Shown: positions 30,406 through 40,409 of the stretch, in pieces
How positions within the stretch are numbered: the first letter of the stretch is position 1
How the letters are laid out: each line of letters opens with the position of its first letter
DNA from: Hafnia alvei
GTDB lineage: Bacteria; Pseudomonadota; Gammaproteobacteria; Enterobacterales; Enterobacteriaceae
Direction of reading: 5' to 3'
Length of the DNA stretch: 64,000 nt
Assembly: GCF_034424155.1 (NCBI RefSeq)
Contig: NZ_CP139992.1
Coordinates: forward strand, 3,302,012-3,366,011
Notes under the pieces: model-generated
The model's database searches: none
Told to the model about the DNA's origin: nothing
Seen by the model: only the letters and a program-made list of their open reading frames with translations
Program-made: the position numbers and the translations under genes

Positions 30406-31961
30406 CAGCTTTTCTCCCCATGAATATCGGCATCACGCGGCGTTTTCTGCGTCACGTCGATAGCGTCGATACGGCGGCTGTTAAACAGGTTGAATTTGGT
30501 ATCGCTGCCGTGACAGCCATCGCCAAAGCTAAACCCACAGCCTTTGCTTTCAGGAAACGCTTCACGCGCTTGTTCACGATGGCTTGATGGAATCACGAAG
30601 CGATCTTCGTAATTTGCGATAGCCAAGTAGCGGTACATTTCCTGCGCCTGAGCCTCGGTTAATCCCACCTGCTCTAATGCGCTGGTGTCGATAACCCCGT
30701 CCACGGTTTCTGCACGTTTGAAATGACGCATAGCCAACATGCGTTTCAACGCCAGCAGCACCGGAGCGGTATCGCCCGCCGTCAGCAGATTAGCCAAGTA
30801 TTGAACGGGGATACGCAGGCTTTCAACATCAGGCAATACGCCGGTATGCGGTAAAGCACCTGCATCGGCCGCCGACTGAATTGGCGACAACGGCGGTACA
30901 TACCACACCATTGGCAGCGTGCGATATTCAGGGTGCAGTGGCAGAGCCAGCTTCCAATCCATCGCCATTTTGTACACCGGTGATTTCTGCGCAGACTCAA
31001 TCACGCCCTGCGGGATGCCGTCTTTCAAGGCCTGTTCAATCACCGCAGGATCGTTAGGATCCAAGAAGATATCTAGCTGACGCTGATACAGATCTTGCTC
31101 ATTTTCCGCCGAAGCCGCATCGGCAATTTTATCTGCGTCATACAACAATACGCCGAGGTAGCGGATACGCCCTACGCAGGTTTCAGAACAGATAGTTGGC
31201 TGTCCAGACTCGATGCGTGGATAACAGAAAATACACTTCTCAGACTTGCCGCTTTTCCAGTTGAAATAGATCTTTTTGTACGGGCAACCGGTCAAACACA
31301 TGCGCCAGCCGCGGCACTTGTCCTGATCGATCAGCACAATGCCGTCTTCCGAACGCTTATAGATCGCGCCGCTTGGGCACGTCGCCACACATGCCGGATT
31401 CAGACAGTGCTCGCACAGGCGTGGCAAATACATCATGAAGGTATTTTCGAACTGGCCGTACATCTCTTTTTGCATGTTGGCGAAGTTCTGGTCTTTGGCG
31501 CGCTTGGAAAATTCGCCGCCCAGAATATCGTCCCAGTTCGGGCCGTTTTCGATTTTCTTCATGCGCTGACCGGTAATCAGCGAGCGTGGACGCGCAATCG
31601 GCTGATGCTTACTTTCCGGCGCGTTTTGCAGGTGATGATAATCGTAGTCAAACGGTTCGTAGTAATCGTCTAATCCCGGCACGTCAGGGTTAGCAAAGAT
31701 TTTCGACAACAGCCCCACGCGGTTACCCATGCGTGGTTCTAGCTTGCCGTTAATCTTGCGGATCCAGCCGCCTTTCCATTGTGACTGGTCTTCCCAGTTG
31801 TGGGGATAACCCACGCCGGGTTTACTTTCTACGTTGTTAAACCACGCGTATTCGGTGCCTTCACGGCTGGTCCAGACGTTTTTACAGGTCACCGAACAGG
31901 TATGGCAGCCAATGCATTTATCGAGATTCAGCACCATGCCGACTTGAGAACGGATTTTCAT
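30405..31961 (-). CDS. narH: Respiratory nitrate reductase A beta subunit NarH
   Basis: NarH carries three [4Fe-4S] clusters and one [3Fe-4S] cluster that pass electrons from NarI hemes to NarG. The 518-residue product (512 in E. coli) shows all four cysteine groups: CIGCHTCSVTCK near residue 16, CEHCLNPACVATCP, CRGWRMCLTGCPYKK, where Trp replaces a cysteine as expected for the 3Fe cluster, and CIFCYPRIESG with CSETCVGR. Its start overlaps the narG stop (ATGA) and its stop overlaps the narJ start. Confidence 0.96.
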   Translation of the reverse strand: MKIRSQVGMVLNLDKCIGCHTCSVTCKNVWTSREGTEYAWFNNVESKPGVGYPHNWEDQSQWKGGWIRKINGKLEPRMGNRVGLLSKIFANPDVPGLDDYYEPFDYDYHHLQNAPESKHQPIARPRSLITGQRMKKIENGPNWDDILGGEFSKRAKDQNFANMQKEMYGQFENTFMMYLPRLCEHCLNPACVATCPSGAIYKRSEDGIVLIDQDKCRGWRMCLTGCPYKKIYFNWKSGKSEKCIFCYPRIESGQPTICSETCVGRIRYLGVLLYDADKIADAASAENEQDLYQRQLDIFLDPNDPAVIEQALKDGIPQGVIESAQKSPVYKMAMDWKLALPLHPEYRTLPMVWYVPPLSPIQSAADAGALPHTGVLPDVESLRIPVQYLANLLTAGDTAPVLLALKRMLAMRHFKRAETVDGVIDTSALEQVGLTEAQAQEMYRYLAIANYEDRFVIPSSHREQAREAFPESKGCGFSFGDGCHGSDTKFNLFNSRRIDAIDVTQKTPRDADIHGEKS

Positions 31962-34900
31962 TTGGCTTTCTCCTGCTGGCTACCCTGTGAGTAGTCGTTA
32001 CCTTCTTCGTCTAACCAGTCGATACGGTTCATCTTACGTACCACCACAAACTCATCACGGTTGGAACCTACGGTACCGTAGTAGTTAAAGCCGTAGGCCA
32101 ACTGCGCATAGCCACCAATCATGTGCGTCGGTTTCGGTGAAATACGCGTGACCGAGTTATGAATACCGCCGCGCTGGCTGGTAATTTCTGAGCCAGGAAT
32201 ATTCACGATACGTTCCTGCGCGTGATACATCATGGTCATGCCCGCAGGGATACGCTGGCTCACCACCGCACGCGCCGTTAATGCGCCGTTGGCGTTGAAG
32301 GCTTCAATCCAGTCGTTATCTTCAATACCTAACTCTTTGGCGTCATCTTCGCTCAGCCAAACAATTGGACCGCCGCGGCCTAACGTCAGCATCAATAAGT
32401 TGTCGCTGTAGGTTGAGTGAATGCCCCACTTCTGATGCGGAGTCAGGAAGTTCAGCGCTTTCTCTTTGTTGCCGTTAGGGGATTTCCCCATCACCGGTGC
32501 CGCCGCGCGGGTATCAATCGGTGGACGATAGACCAGCAAGCTTTCCCCGAAGGCACGCATCCATTCATGATCCTGATAAAGCTGCTGACGGCCGCTCAGG
32601 GTACGCCAAGGGATCAGCTCATGAACGTTGGTGTAGCAAGCGTTATAAGAGACATGTTCGTCTTCCAAACCAGACCACGTTGGGCTAGAGATAATCTTGC
32701 GCGGCTGCGCCTGAATATCGCGGAAGCGGATTTTTTCGTCTTCTTTGTTCAGCGCCAAATGGGTGTGGTCACGGCCGGTAATATTGCTCAGCGCCTGCCA
32801 AGCTTTCACCGCCACCTGTCCGTTAGTTTCAGGTGCCAATGACAGAATGACCTCTGCCGCATCAATCGCCGTTTCGATTTTTGGACGTCCGGCTGCTACA
32901 CCGTCTGGCTGGGTATAGTTCAGCTGCTTGAGGAAATCGACTTCGGTCTGAGTATTCCAGCTAATGCCTTTGCCGCCGTTACCCAAGGTATCCATTAACG
33001 GCCCCAGAGAGGTAAAGCGCGCATAGGTATTTGGATAGTCACGTTCAACCGCGATGATATGCGGTGCGGTTTTACCCGGAATAAGATCGCATTCGCCTTT
33101 TTTCCAATCCTTTACGCCAAACGGCTGCGCCAATTCGGCGGCGGAGTCGTGCTGGATAGGCAATGTAACGATATCGGTTTCTTTACCTAAATGGCCGTCA
33201 CACATACGCGAGAAGGCGTCAGCGATCCCTTTATAGATCTCCCAGTCGCTTTTGGATTCCCACGCAGGATCGACCGCGGCTGACAGCGGATGAATAAACG
33301 GATGCATATCCGACGTATTCATATCGTCTTTTTCATACCACGTGGCGGTTGGCAGCACGATATCGGAATAAAGACAGGTGCTCGACATACGGAAATCAAG
33401 CGTGACCACCAGATCCAATTTGCCTTCACCCGCGTTGTCTTTCCATTCCACGTCTTCAGGCTTCACACCGCCCTGCTGGCCCAAATCCTGACCTTGAATA
33501 CCGTGTTCGGTACCCAGCAGGTATTTCAGCATGTACTCATGGCCCTTACCGGAAGATCCCAGCAGGTTTGAACGCCAGACGAACAGGTTACGCGGGAAGT
33601 TTTTCTCATCGTCCGGCTGCTCAGCGGCAAAGCGAATCGACCCGTCTTTCAGGCTTTTCACCGTGTAATCCACCGGAGACAGGCCTGCGGCGCGGGCTTG
33701 TTCAGCGATATGCAGCGGGTTTGTCCCGAGCTGAGGCGCAGAAGGCAGCCATCCCATTCGTTCGGCACGTACGTTTAAATCAATCAGGCTGGTGCTGAAG
33801 CGAGATTTATCCGCCATTGGCGACAGCAGTTCTTCAGTGCCCACGGTTTCATAGCGCCACTGGCTTGAATGATTGTAGAAGAATGAGGTGCTGTTCATAT
33901 GGCGCGGTGGACGCTGCCAATCCAAACCAAAGGCCAGCGGAGTCCAACCCGTTTGTGGACGCAGTTTTTCCTGCCCCACGTAGTGAGCCCAACCGCCACC
34001 GCTTTGGCCGACACAGCCGCAGAAGATCAGCATGTTGATCAAGCCGCGGTAGGTCATATCCATGTGATACCAGTGGTTCACACCGGCACCCACGATGATC
34101 ATGGAGCGACCGTGAGTTTTCTCGGCGTTTTCCGCAAACTCACGCGCAATACGCACAATGTTTTCTTTGCTTACGCCGGTAACCAGTTCAGCCCAAGCTG
34201 GAGAATAGGCTTTAACGTCGTCATAGCTTTGCGCACAGTTTTCATCGTTTAAGCCGCGCTCAATGCCGTAGTTTGCCAAGGTTAAATCGTAAACGCTGGT
34301 CACTAACGCCGTAGAACCATCGGCCAACTGTAGGCGTTTAACCGGTAGCTTATGCAGCAGCACGTCTTTCAGCTCAACGCTGTTGAACGGATCGCTTTCG
34401 CTGGTTTTAATGCCGCCGAAGTACGGGAAGCCAACTTCGGCAATCTCGTCATAGTTATCGAGCAGGCTGAGCTGAAGTTTAACTTCTTCACCGCTCACGC
34501 CGTCACGCTGTTCGAGATTCCATTTGCCTTTCTCACCCCAACGGTAGCCGATAGACCCCTGCGGCGCCGTAAGCTCGCCGTTTTGGTTAATCGCAACGGT
34601 TTTCCATTCAGGGTTATTTTCTTGGCCTAAACCATCCACCAAGTCAGAAGCGCGCAGCATACGACCGGCAGCATAATGACCTTCTGCACGTTGCTCCAAC
34701 AGCACCAGCATTGGCATGTCGGTGTAGGTGCGCACGTAGTCGGCAAAATATTCGGTCTGACGCTGAACGTGGAACTCATTGAGGATCACATGGCCCATCG
34801 CTAGCGCCATGGCGCTATCGGTACCCTGTTTCGGGTTCAGCCAGTGGTCACACAGTTTGGCAATTTCCGCGTAGTCAGGCGTCACCGCCACTGTCTTCGT

Positions 34901-35725
34901 GCCCTTATAACGCACTTCGGTGAAGAAGTGCGCATCAGGCGTACGCGTTTGCGGAACGTTAGAACCCCAAGCGATGATATAGGAAGAGTTATACCAGTCG
35001 GCCGATTCAGGAACGTCGGTTTGCTCGCCCCAAGTCATTGGCGACGCAGGCGGTAAATCGCAGTACCAGTCATAGAAGCTCAAGCATACACCGCCGATCA
35101 GCGACAGATAGCGTGCGCCGGCCGCGTAGGAAACCATCGACATCGCAGGGATCGGCGAGAAACCGATAATGCGGTCTGGGCCATACTGCTTGGCGGTATA
35201 AACGTTGGATGCCGCAATCAGTTCGTTGACTTCTTTCCAGCTCGAACGAACGAAACCACCGCGACCACGCGCCTGTTTGTACTCTTTCGCTTTCTCAGTG
35301 TCGCTAACGATAGAACCCCATGCGTCGACCGGATCGCTGTGCAGGGCTTTCGCTTCACGCCACAGTTTCATTAGGCGCTTGCGCATCATCGGATATTTCA
35401 CGCGGTTAGCGCTATACAGATACCAAGAGTAGCTCGCGCCGCGCGGGCAGCCGCGTGGTTCGTGGTTTGGCAAATCAGGGCGAGTGCGAGGATAGTCAGT
35501 CTGCTGGGTTTCCCAAGTGACTAGACCGTTCTTGACGTAAATCTTCCAGCTACATGAACCGGTACAGTTTACCCCATGGGTAGAGCGCACGATTTTGTCA
35601 TGTTGCCAGCGGCTGCGGTATCCGTCTTCCCAGTCACGGTTAACGTTCAGTTCTTGGCCGTGGCCATCAGCGAACGTTTCGCCTTTCTGTTTGAAATAAC
35701 GGAACCGGTCAAGAAATTTGCTCAT
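31958..35725 (-). CDS. narG: Respiratory nitrate reductase A alpha subunit NarG
   Basis: NarG is the catalytic molybdo-bis(MGD) subunit that reduces nitrate to nitrite on the cytoplasmic face. The 1255-residue product (1247 in E. coli) carries the FS0 cluster ligands H50, C54, C58 and the following cysteine in EPRGCPRGA, plus the Mo-ligand region SYIIAWGSNVPQTRTPDAHF. The start at 35725 has AGGAG upstream and gives the family N-terminus MSKFLDRFRYFKQKG; the open frame extends 21 codons further without similarity. An FNR box lies at 35833-35846, matching anaerobic control in E. coli. Confidence 0.97.
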   Translation of the reverse strand: MSKFLDRFRYFKQKGETFADGHGQELNVNRDWEDGYRSRWQHDKIVRSTHGVNCTGSCSWKIYVKNGLVTWETQQTDYPRTRPDLPNHEPRGCPRGASYSWYLYSANRVKYPMMRKRLMKLWREAKALHSDPVDAWGSIVSDTEKAKEYKQARGRGGFVRSSWKEVNELIAASNVYTAKQYGPDRIIGFSPIPAMSMVSYAAGARYLSLIGGVCLSFYDWYCDLPPASPMTWGEQTDVPESADWYNSSYIIAWGSNVPQTRTPDAHFFTEVRYKGTKTVAVTPDYAEIAKLCDHWLNPKQGTDSAMALAMGHVILNEFHVQRQTEYFADYVRTYTDMPMLVLLEQRAEGHYAAGRMLRASDLVDGLGQENNPEWKTVAINQNGELTAPQGSIGYRWGEKGKWNLEQRDGVSGEEVKLQLSLLDNYDEIAEVGFPYFGGIKTSESDPFNSVELKDVLLHKLPVKRLQLADGSTALVTSVYDLTLANYGIERGLNDENCAQSYDDVKAYSPAWAELVTGVSKENIVRIAREFAENAEKTHGRSMIIVGAGVNHWYHMDMTYRGLINMLIFCGCVGQSGGGWAHYVGQEKLRPQTGWTPLAFGLDWQRPPRHMNSTSFFYNHSSQWRYETVGTEELLSPMADKSRFSTSLIDLNVRAERMGWLPSAPQLGTNPLHIAEQARAAGLSPVDYTVKSLKDGSIRFAAEQPDDEKNFPRNLFVWRSNLLGSSGKGHEYMLKYLLGTEHGIQGQDLGQQGGVKPEDVEWKDNAGEGKLDLVVTLDFRMSSTCLYSDIVLPTATWYEKDDMNTSDMHPFIHPLSAAVDPAWESKSDWEIYKGIADAFSRMCDGHLGKETDIVTLPIQHDSAAELAQPFGVKDWKKGECDLIPGKTAPHIIAVERDYPNTYARFTSLGPLMDTLGNGGKGISWNTQTEVDFLKQLNYTQPDGVAAGRPKIETAIDAAEVILSLAPETNGQVAVKAWQALSNITGRDHTHLALNKEDEKIRFRDIQAQPRKIISSPTWSGLEDEHVSYNACYTNVHELIPWRTLSGRQQLYQDHEWMRAFGESLLVYRPPIDTRAAAPVMGKSPNGNKEKALNFLTPHQKWGIHSTYSDNLLMLTLGRGGPIVWLSEDDAKELGIEDNDWIEAFNANGALTARAVVSQRIPAGMTMMYHAQERIVNIPGSEITSQRGGIHNSVTRISPKPTHMIGGYAQLAYGFNYYGTVGSNRDEFVVVRKMNRIDWLDEEGNDYSQGSQQEKAK

Positions 35726-35832
35726 CCGGAGTTCTCCTGATACGGGGATTAAATCCCCTGTCATTATTGTGAAATATGCGTGATGCATTGCTCAGATTGC
35801 GGCCAGACTACCGAGCGTTACGCGCGCGGAAC

Positions 35833-35846
35833 TTGATTGCGATCAA
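35833..35846 (-). promoter_or_regulatory. FNR box of the narG promoter
   Basis: TTGAT-N4-ATCAA is a perfect FNR consensus. A -10-like TAGTCT (plus 35805-35810) is placed so that the inferred start near 35798 is 41.5 bp from the centre of the box, the class II FNR geometry known for E. coli narG. Confidence 0.85.
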
Positions 35847-36192
35847 GGCAGAATGCGGGGCCTATTCCAGTATCAGTGCGAAATACCACCAAAGGATAAG
35901 ATCACGAAAAACATATAATTAAATGAAAAATAAGGATTAATTTTAAATCTGTATGTTTTATTGAGGATAATTTGATAGGCAGGACTATTTGGGGGTAGGT
36001 AAGTCGTTGATGGCAAGCAGGTCAGCCTTTTTGCTCAATGCTTCAATATCAAAGCATAAGGAAAAAGAGTAACAACATGAAAATGGGATATTGTATTTAC
36101 CACCCAGACATATCAGCATCACGCCGAAAATATCCCCTTCTGGATTATTCATTCAGCCAGAAGTTGCGTTTTACTCTTGAGATTGACACCTG
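35847..36192. other. Intergenic region upstream of narG and the inserted secreted-protein gene
   Basis: This AT-rich interval separates the divergent narG and the small gene at 36193. In E. coli the corresponding region carries NarL and IHF sites; I see AT-rich stretches compatible with this but cannot assign individual sites. No additional open reading frame is supported. Confidence 0.4.
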
Positions 36193-36645
36193 ATGAGTCA
36201 TATAAAATATGTGATGTTCCCTATTTTGGCTGCGTTTCCATTATTCGCTAATGCCATTGAGCCAGACACCAGTTCTCCCATTGAGCATCAAAAATGCGGA
36301 AAAAACATCAACCTAACGTTGAGAAACGTGGCCGATGGTCACGCCGTTATCGGTTTGATTAACCGTAAAACCAAGGCTTGGGATTATTTTTACTCTCATA
36401 ATGGCTTTGTCAGCGATTACAAATATTCCCAATATGTTCCCGCTATCCATAACGCTAAATCCGGTAGCTATGAGTTGGCCAAAGAAACAGCCAACAGCGG
36501 CCCTGCAATTTATTGGGGAGTGGATAAAGCGGGTAATTATCAATTAGTCCTTGGCAAACACACCTATCGCTGTGGGCCGCTGATCGCACCGGAAACGAAT
36601 CCATCGCGTGTAAACGACAATTTAAACGCGGCCTATGGGGAATAG
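36193..36645 (+). CDS. Small secreted protein of unknown function, between narG and narK
   Basis: The 150-residue product has a clear signal peptide (hydrophobic core at about 6-18, predicted cleavage after ANA at residue 21). The mature part has two cysteines, C35 and C127, positioned to form a disulfide, and is rich in aromatic residues (KAWDYFYSHNG, AIYWGVDKAGNYQLVLGKHTY). I do not recognise a family. The start has only a weak ribosome site (GAG about 10 bases upstream). It lies divergently from narG and convergently with narK, on the opposite strand to both, and is followed by its own strong terminator. E. coli has no gene here, so this is an accessory insertion into the nar cluster. Confidence 0.75.
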   Translation: MSHIKYVMFPILAAFPLFANAIEPDTSSPIEHQKCGKNINLTLRNVADGHAVIGLINRKTKAWDYFYSHNGFVSDYKYSQYVPAIHNAKSGSYELAKETANSGPAIYWGVDKAGNYQLVLGKHTYRCGPLIAPETNPSRVNDNLNAAYGE

Positions 36646-36670
36646 TCACCCTGCTGTTCGCCAATAGTAA

Positions 36671-36708
36671 AAAGCCCCCGCGAGAAATTAGCGGGGGCTT
36701 TTTTATCA
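36671..36708. terminator. Bidirectional terminator between the small secreted-protein gene and narK
   Basis: An 11-bp stem (36671-36681 with 36691-36701) is followed by TTTTTT on the plus strand. Only a short T-rich run is present on the minus side. Confidence 0.88.
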
Positions 36709-36770
36709 GAACAAGCAAACTTATTGACGTGTTACCGACCGTTTAAAAGATCGAGATACACGGGTCTAGC

Positions 36771-36819
36771 ACACCGCGGGGCGCTCCGGCGGCTTACGCC
36801 GCTACGACCCCATCGGTGT
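36771..36819. repeat. Long imperfect GC-rich inverted repeat
   Basis: ACACCG at 36771 and CGGTGT ending at 36819 flank complementary GGGG/CCCC and GGCGG/CCGC blocks around a TTA loop, giving an imperfect stem of about 20 bp. No U tract follows. It lies downstream of narK and could act on the 3' end of the narK transcript; it may be a copy of a dispersed palindromic element but there is only one in this window. Confidence 0.5.
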
Positions 36820-36861
36820 ACTCCCCCTAAAAATAAGCTTAAGTATCTTACTTTAAACCTA

Positions 36862-38277
36862 TTAGCGGGCTTTCTTTGTTGCCAGCGTTTTCAAATTACG
36901 GCCATAAACAAACCACGTAATCAGAATACAGACGACGTAAAACACCACAAAGACCTTCATAGCACCGGCCGGAGAACCTGTCAGCGCCAACGATGTACCA
37001 AAGGCTTTAGGAATGAAGAAGCCCCCTGCGGCACCAATCGCGGAGATAAAACCTAACGCCGCTGCGGTATCGGTGACGGCTTCACGCTGCGCCTGATCGT
37101 CACTGCCGCCACGCGCTTTCACGCTGTCGATGGTGATTTTACGGAATACCACCGCAATCATCTGGAACGTAGAACCGCTGCCTAACCCTGCGGTTAAGAA
37201 CAGCAGCATAAACACGCTGTAGAAGGCAATAAACGAACCGCCCACGCCGTGGGTTGGCAGCGTCAGGAACAGCAACGCGGCAAAGATCGCCATCAGCACA
37301 AAGTTGATCAGCGTAACGCGAATACCGCCAAAGCGATCGGACAGAGCACCACCAACCGGACGAGCCAACGCCCCAAGGAACGGACCAAAGAAGGCGTAAT
37401 GCAGGATCACCACGTCAGGGAACTGGGTTTTTGACAGCATGGCAAAGCCTGCCGAAAAACCGATAAACGAACCGAACGTCGAAAGATACAGCACGCTCAA
37501 GATCCACAGGTGCCCACGCTTAAGCACGGGCAGCTGTTGGCTGAGAGAGGCTTTAGACGCGGCTAAATCGTTCATGCCAAACCAAGCAAACAGCGTGGCA
37601 ATAATCAGGAACGGCACCCAGATCCACGCGGCGTTTTCCAACCACAGGCTACTGCCGTCTGGCTGGGTATGGCCTGTACCACCGAAGATACCGAAAATGC
37701 TGATGGAAATAGCAATCGGCGCAATCAGCTGCATAACGCTGACGCCTAAATTACCCAAACCACCGTTTAAGCCCAGCGCTCCACCCTGTTTGTTCTTAGG
37801 GAAGAAGAAGCTGATGTTAGCCATGCTGGAGGCAAAGTTAGCACCGGCAAAGCCACACAGCAGGGAAATCGTCACGAAAACGCTAAACGGCGTCGTTGGG
37901 TCCTGCACCGCATACCCCAGCCATAGGCAAGGAATTATGAGGAAAATAGTGCTGATTGCCGTCCAGCGACGCCCACCAAACATAGGGATCACAAAGGAGT
38001 ATGGCACGCGCAAAATAGCGCCCGAAACAGAAGGCAGCGCGGTCAACATAAACAGCTGATCGGTGGTGAAGTTAAACCCGACCTTATTGAGATTTACCGC
38101 TACCGCGCTGAACAGCATCCAGACGCAAAAAGCGAGTAATAAACAGGGAATTGAAATCCATAGATTACGTTGAGCTGTTTTTTGGCCAATTTGCTGCCAA
38201 AAATCAGGCTCTTCAGGGCGCCAATCCTGGATCACGCCCCCTTTCGATTGTGTATTTGGAGCGGATGCTTGTGTCAT
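36862..38277 (-). CDS. narK: Nitrate/nitrite transporter NarK
   Basis: NarK is an MFS nitrate/nitrite exchanger in the inner membrane that supplies nitrate to NarG and removes nitrite. The 471-residue product (463 in E. coli) has 12 helices and both nitrate signature motifs, GFAGANFASSMANISFFFP and GLGSGSTFQMIAVVFRK. The start at 38277 has AGAGG upstream; the open frame continues 54 codons into the promoter region but this is not supported by similarity. An FNR box precedes it. narK and narG are tandem on the minus strand as in E. coli, but separated by an inserted plus-strand gene. Confidence 0.95.
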   Translation of the reverse strand: MTQASAPNTQSKGGVIQDWRPEEPDFWQQIGQKTAQRNLWISIPCLLLAFCVWMLFSAVAVNLNKVGFNFTTDQLFMLTALPSVSGAILRVPYSFVIPMFGGRRWTAISTIFLIIPCLWLGYAVQDPTTPFSVFVTISLLCGFAGANFASSMANISFFFPKNKQGGALGLNGGLGNLGVSVMQLIAPIAISISIFGIFGGTGHTQPDGSSLWLENAAWIWVPFLIIATLFAWFGMNDLAASKASLSQQLPVLKRGHLWILSVLYLSTFGSFIGFSAGFAMLSKTQFPDVVILHYAFFGPFLGALARPVGGALSDRFGGIRVTLINFVLMAIFAALLFLTLPTHGVGGSFIAFYSVFMLLFLTAGLGSGSTFQMIAVVFRKITIDSVKARGGSDDQAQREAVTDTAAALGFISAIGAAGGFFIPKAFGTSLALTGSPAGAMKVFVVFYVVCILITWFVYGRNLKTLATKKAR

Positions 38278-38338
38278 AAAAACCTCTGCCTTTATCCGGT
38301 TAGTAGCGGAGTTGTACGCATCACGCACCTGAGCAAAC

Positions 38339-38352
38339 TTGATACAAATCAA
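38339..38352 (-). promoter_or_regulatory. FNR box of the narK promoter
   Basis: TTGAT-N4-ATCAA is a perfect FNR consensus in the narK-narX divergent interval. A TACAAC -10-like hexamer on the minus strand (plus 38311-38316) fits an FNR-centre-to-start spacing of 41.5 bp. The rest of the 316-bp interval presumably holds NarL sites and the narX promoter, not individually assigned. Confidence 0.85.
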
Positions 38353-38593
38353 GCCGCTGTAAGGTAGCAATTTGGCGAAATCAGCCATAACTCCCTTAAT
38401 GAGTAGGCTATAATTGTAAAAATATTTTCGAAGAATCATTCGTTTAAAGCTTTAAAAATTGAGCCTTCGCTACGTGAGTGGCACAAGCAAATATTAAGGG
38501 TTACTTCCTTATGGGTATGGGGTTATAGGCTAGGATGATTTAAAAAGGCTTTTCAAAGGTATCTTTCCTTTTTTTCGCAGCTGGTAGATTTTC

Positions 38594-40378
38594 ATGAAAC
38601 ATTTCTGTGCACGTTTTTCCATCGTCAGTCAGGTAGCCGTTTTGATGCTACTGCTTGGCATATGTGGTATTGCAGGAATGAGCGTTTCCAGCTGGATGGC
38701 ACAGAGCATTCAAGGCAACGCGCACGCGATCAACACATCGGGATCGCTGAGAATGCAGAGCTACCGTTTACTCTCGATGGTACCGCTAAATGCCAATACA
38801 GATAGCAAGCGCTGCTTAGATGAATTAAATAACGATTTAAACAGCCCAGTGTTACTGTCAGCCGTCAAGGAAGAGCATCTCAACACGCAGTTCTCCGCCC
38901 TACAACAAGCTTGGCAAGGCGATCTGCGCCCCGCACTACTTGCGGCACAACACCCCGATGATGCACGGGATAACGTCGCCAAATTTGTCGGCCATCTCGA
39001 TGAACTGGTTTCTGCCATCGACCATCAAACCGAACAGCGTTTGACGATGGTCAGCATGGTACAAAAGATTTTTATTATCCTGACGTTGTTACTGCTGGTT
39101 GGCACCGTGGTCTATTTACGCCGCCGATTACTCCATCCTTGGCGCCAACTGGTCGGCATGTCGCAGGCGATTGGACAAGGGAATTTCAGCCAGCGTTTTC
39201 AGCAAACCGATCATCAGGATGAAATGGCTATTTTAGGCTCGACGCTGAATGCCATGTCGTCTGAACTCTCGCTGATGTATGGCAAACTCGAGCAGTTGGT
39301 CGAGCAAAAAACCACGGATTTACAGAAGAAGAATCAGGTTTTATCGTATCTGTATCGCGCTAGCCGCCAGCTCCATTCTCGTGCGCCATTATGTTCTCGG
39401 CTGCTGCCGATACTCACGGAGCTTCAAGAGCTCACGCCCCTGCACTCGCTACAGATTCGCTTGTATGAAAACAACAGCGACGAACAGTTTGATGAACTGA
39501 ACTGTGTGGAAACACAGCGTCCCAAACACTGTCCTGATACGCATTGCGTCCAGTGTTTAAACCATTCTGAGCATGTTCCAAATAAACCCAGCTCTACGGT
39601 TAGCTGGAGCTTGAACGATCAAAGCGGTCGCTATGGTTTGATTTTAGCCCAGTTGCCAGAAGGCGTGACGCTACAACCCGAACAAAAGCAGCTGATGATG
39701 ACATTGTCCGAACAGATCACCAGCACGTTGGCTCTGGAACAGCAGGCCGACCAACAGCAACAGCTGGCAGTCATGGAAGAACGTTCTGCCATTGCACGTG
39801 AGCTGCACGACTCCATCGCCCAATCGCTCTCGTGTTTAAAGATGAAAATCAGCTATTTGCAGATGCAGTCCACGGCGTTACCTGACAATATTCAAACCCA
39901 ACTGCAAGAGATGCGCGAAGAACTGAACGCTGCCTATCGCCAACTGCGCGAACTGCTGACGACTTTTCGCCTGAAGCTGAGCGAACCGGGATTGCTGGCT
40001 GCTTTGCAGGTCACCGTCGCCGAATTTAATCAACGCTTTGGTTTTACTATCGATTTTGACTATCAGCTTCCGGCCAAAAGTGTTCCATCCCATCAGGCAA
40101 TTCATTTAGTACAAATTGCCAGAGAAGCCCTAAGCAACATACTTAAACACGCACAGGCAACGCAGGTTGATATGACCATCACCCTACAAGATGATGAAAT
40201 CGTTATGTCTATTTGCGACAACGGCCTGGGTATTAGCACTTCCCCTGAGCGACAGAACCACTACGGTCTCGTGATTATGAGCGATAGAGCCCAGAGTCTG
40301 AAAGGAGAATGCCAAATTTCACGCCGTGCGAGCGGTGGCACCGAAGTACGAGTCACATTCCCACAGGAAATACGCTAA
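38594..40378 (+). CDS. narX: Nitrate/nitrite sensor histidine kinase NarX
   Basis: NarX senses periplasmic nitrate and nitrite and phosphorylates NarL. The 594-residue protein (598 in E. coli) has a first membrane helix at about 14-33, a periplasmic P-box-type segment ([16 protein letters not shown]), a second helix near 156-172, a HAMP domain, a cysteine-containing central module ([18 protein letters not shown]), and a HisKA_3 domain with phosphoacceptor H405 in [12 protein letters not shown]. The ATP-binding region includes CDNGLGI. The ribosome site is weak. narL follows after 31 bp. Confidence 0.95.
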   Translation: MKHFCARFSIVSQVAVLMLLLGICGIAGMSVSSWMAQSIQGNAHAINTSGSLRMQSYRLLSMVPLNANTDSKRCLDELNNDLNSPVLLSAVKEEHLNTQFSALQQAWQGDLRPALLAAQHPDDARDNVAKFVGHLDELVSAIDHQTEQRLTMVSMVQKIFIILTLLLLVGTVVYLRRRLLHPWRQLVGMSQAIGQGNFSQRFQQTDHQDEMAILGSTLNAMSSELSLMYGKLEQLVEQKTTDLQKKNQVLSYLYRASRQLHSRAPLCSRLLPILTELQELTPLHSLQIRLYENNSDEQFDELNCVETQRPKHCPDTHCVQCLNHSEHVPNKPSSTVSWSLNDQSGRYGLILAQLPEGVTLQPEQKQLMMTLSEQITSTLALEQQADQQQQLAVMEERSAIARELHDSIAQSLSCLKMKISYLQMQSTALPDNIQTQLQEMREELNAAYRQLRELLTTFRLKLSEPGLLAALQVTVAEFNQRFGFTIDFDYQLPAKSVPSHQAIHLVQIAREALSNILKHAQATQVDMTITLQDDEIVMSICDNGLGISTSPERQNHYGLVIMSDRAQSLKGECQISRRASGGTEVRVTFPQEIR

Positions 40379-40409
40379 TCCCACGGCATCTGGTTTAGAG
40401 GAGAAATTG

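Noticed and set aside
36724..37056. Plus-strand open frame over the inverted repeat and the narK 3' end
   Set aside because: It mostly overlaps narK antisense and has no similarity or start signal.
37439..38059. 206-codon plus-strand open frame opposite narK
   Set aside because: NarK is unambiguous on the other strand; the shadow has a composition expected of the reverse complement of a membrane protein gene.
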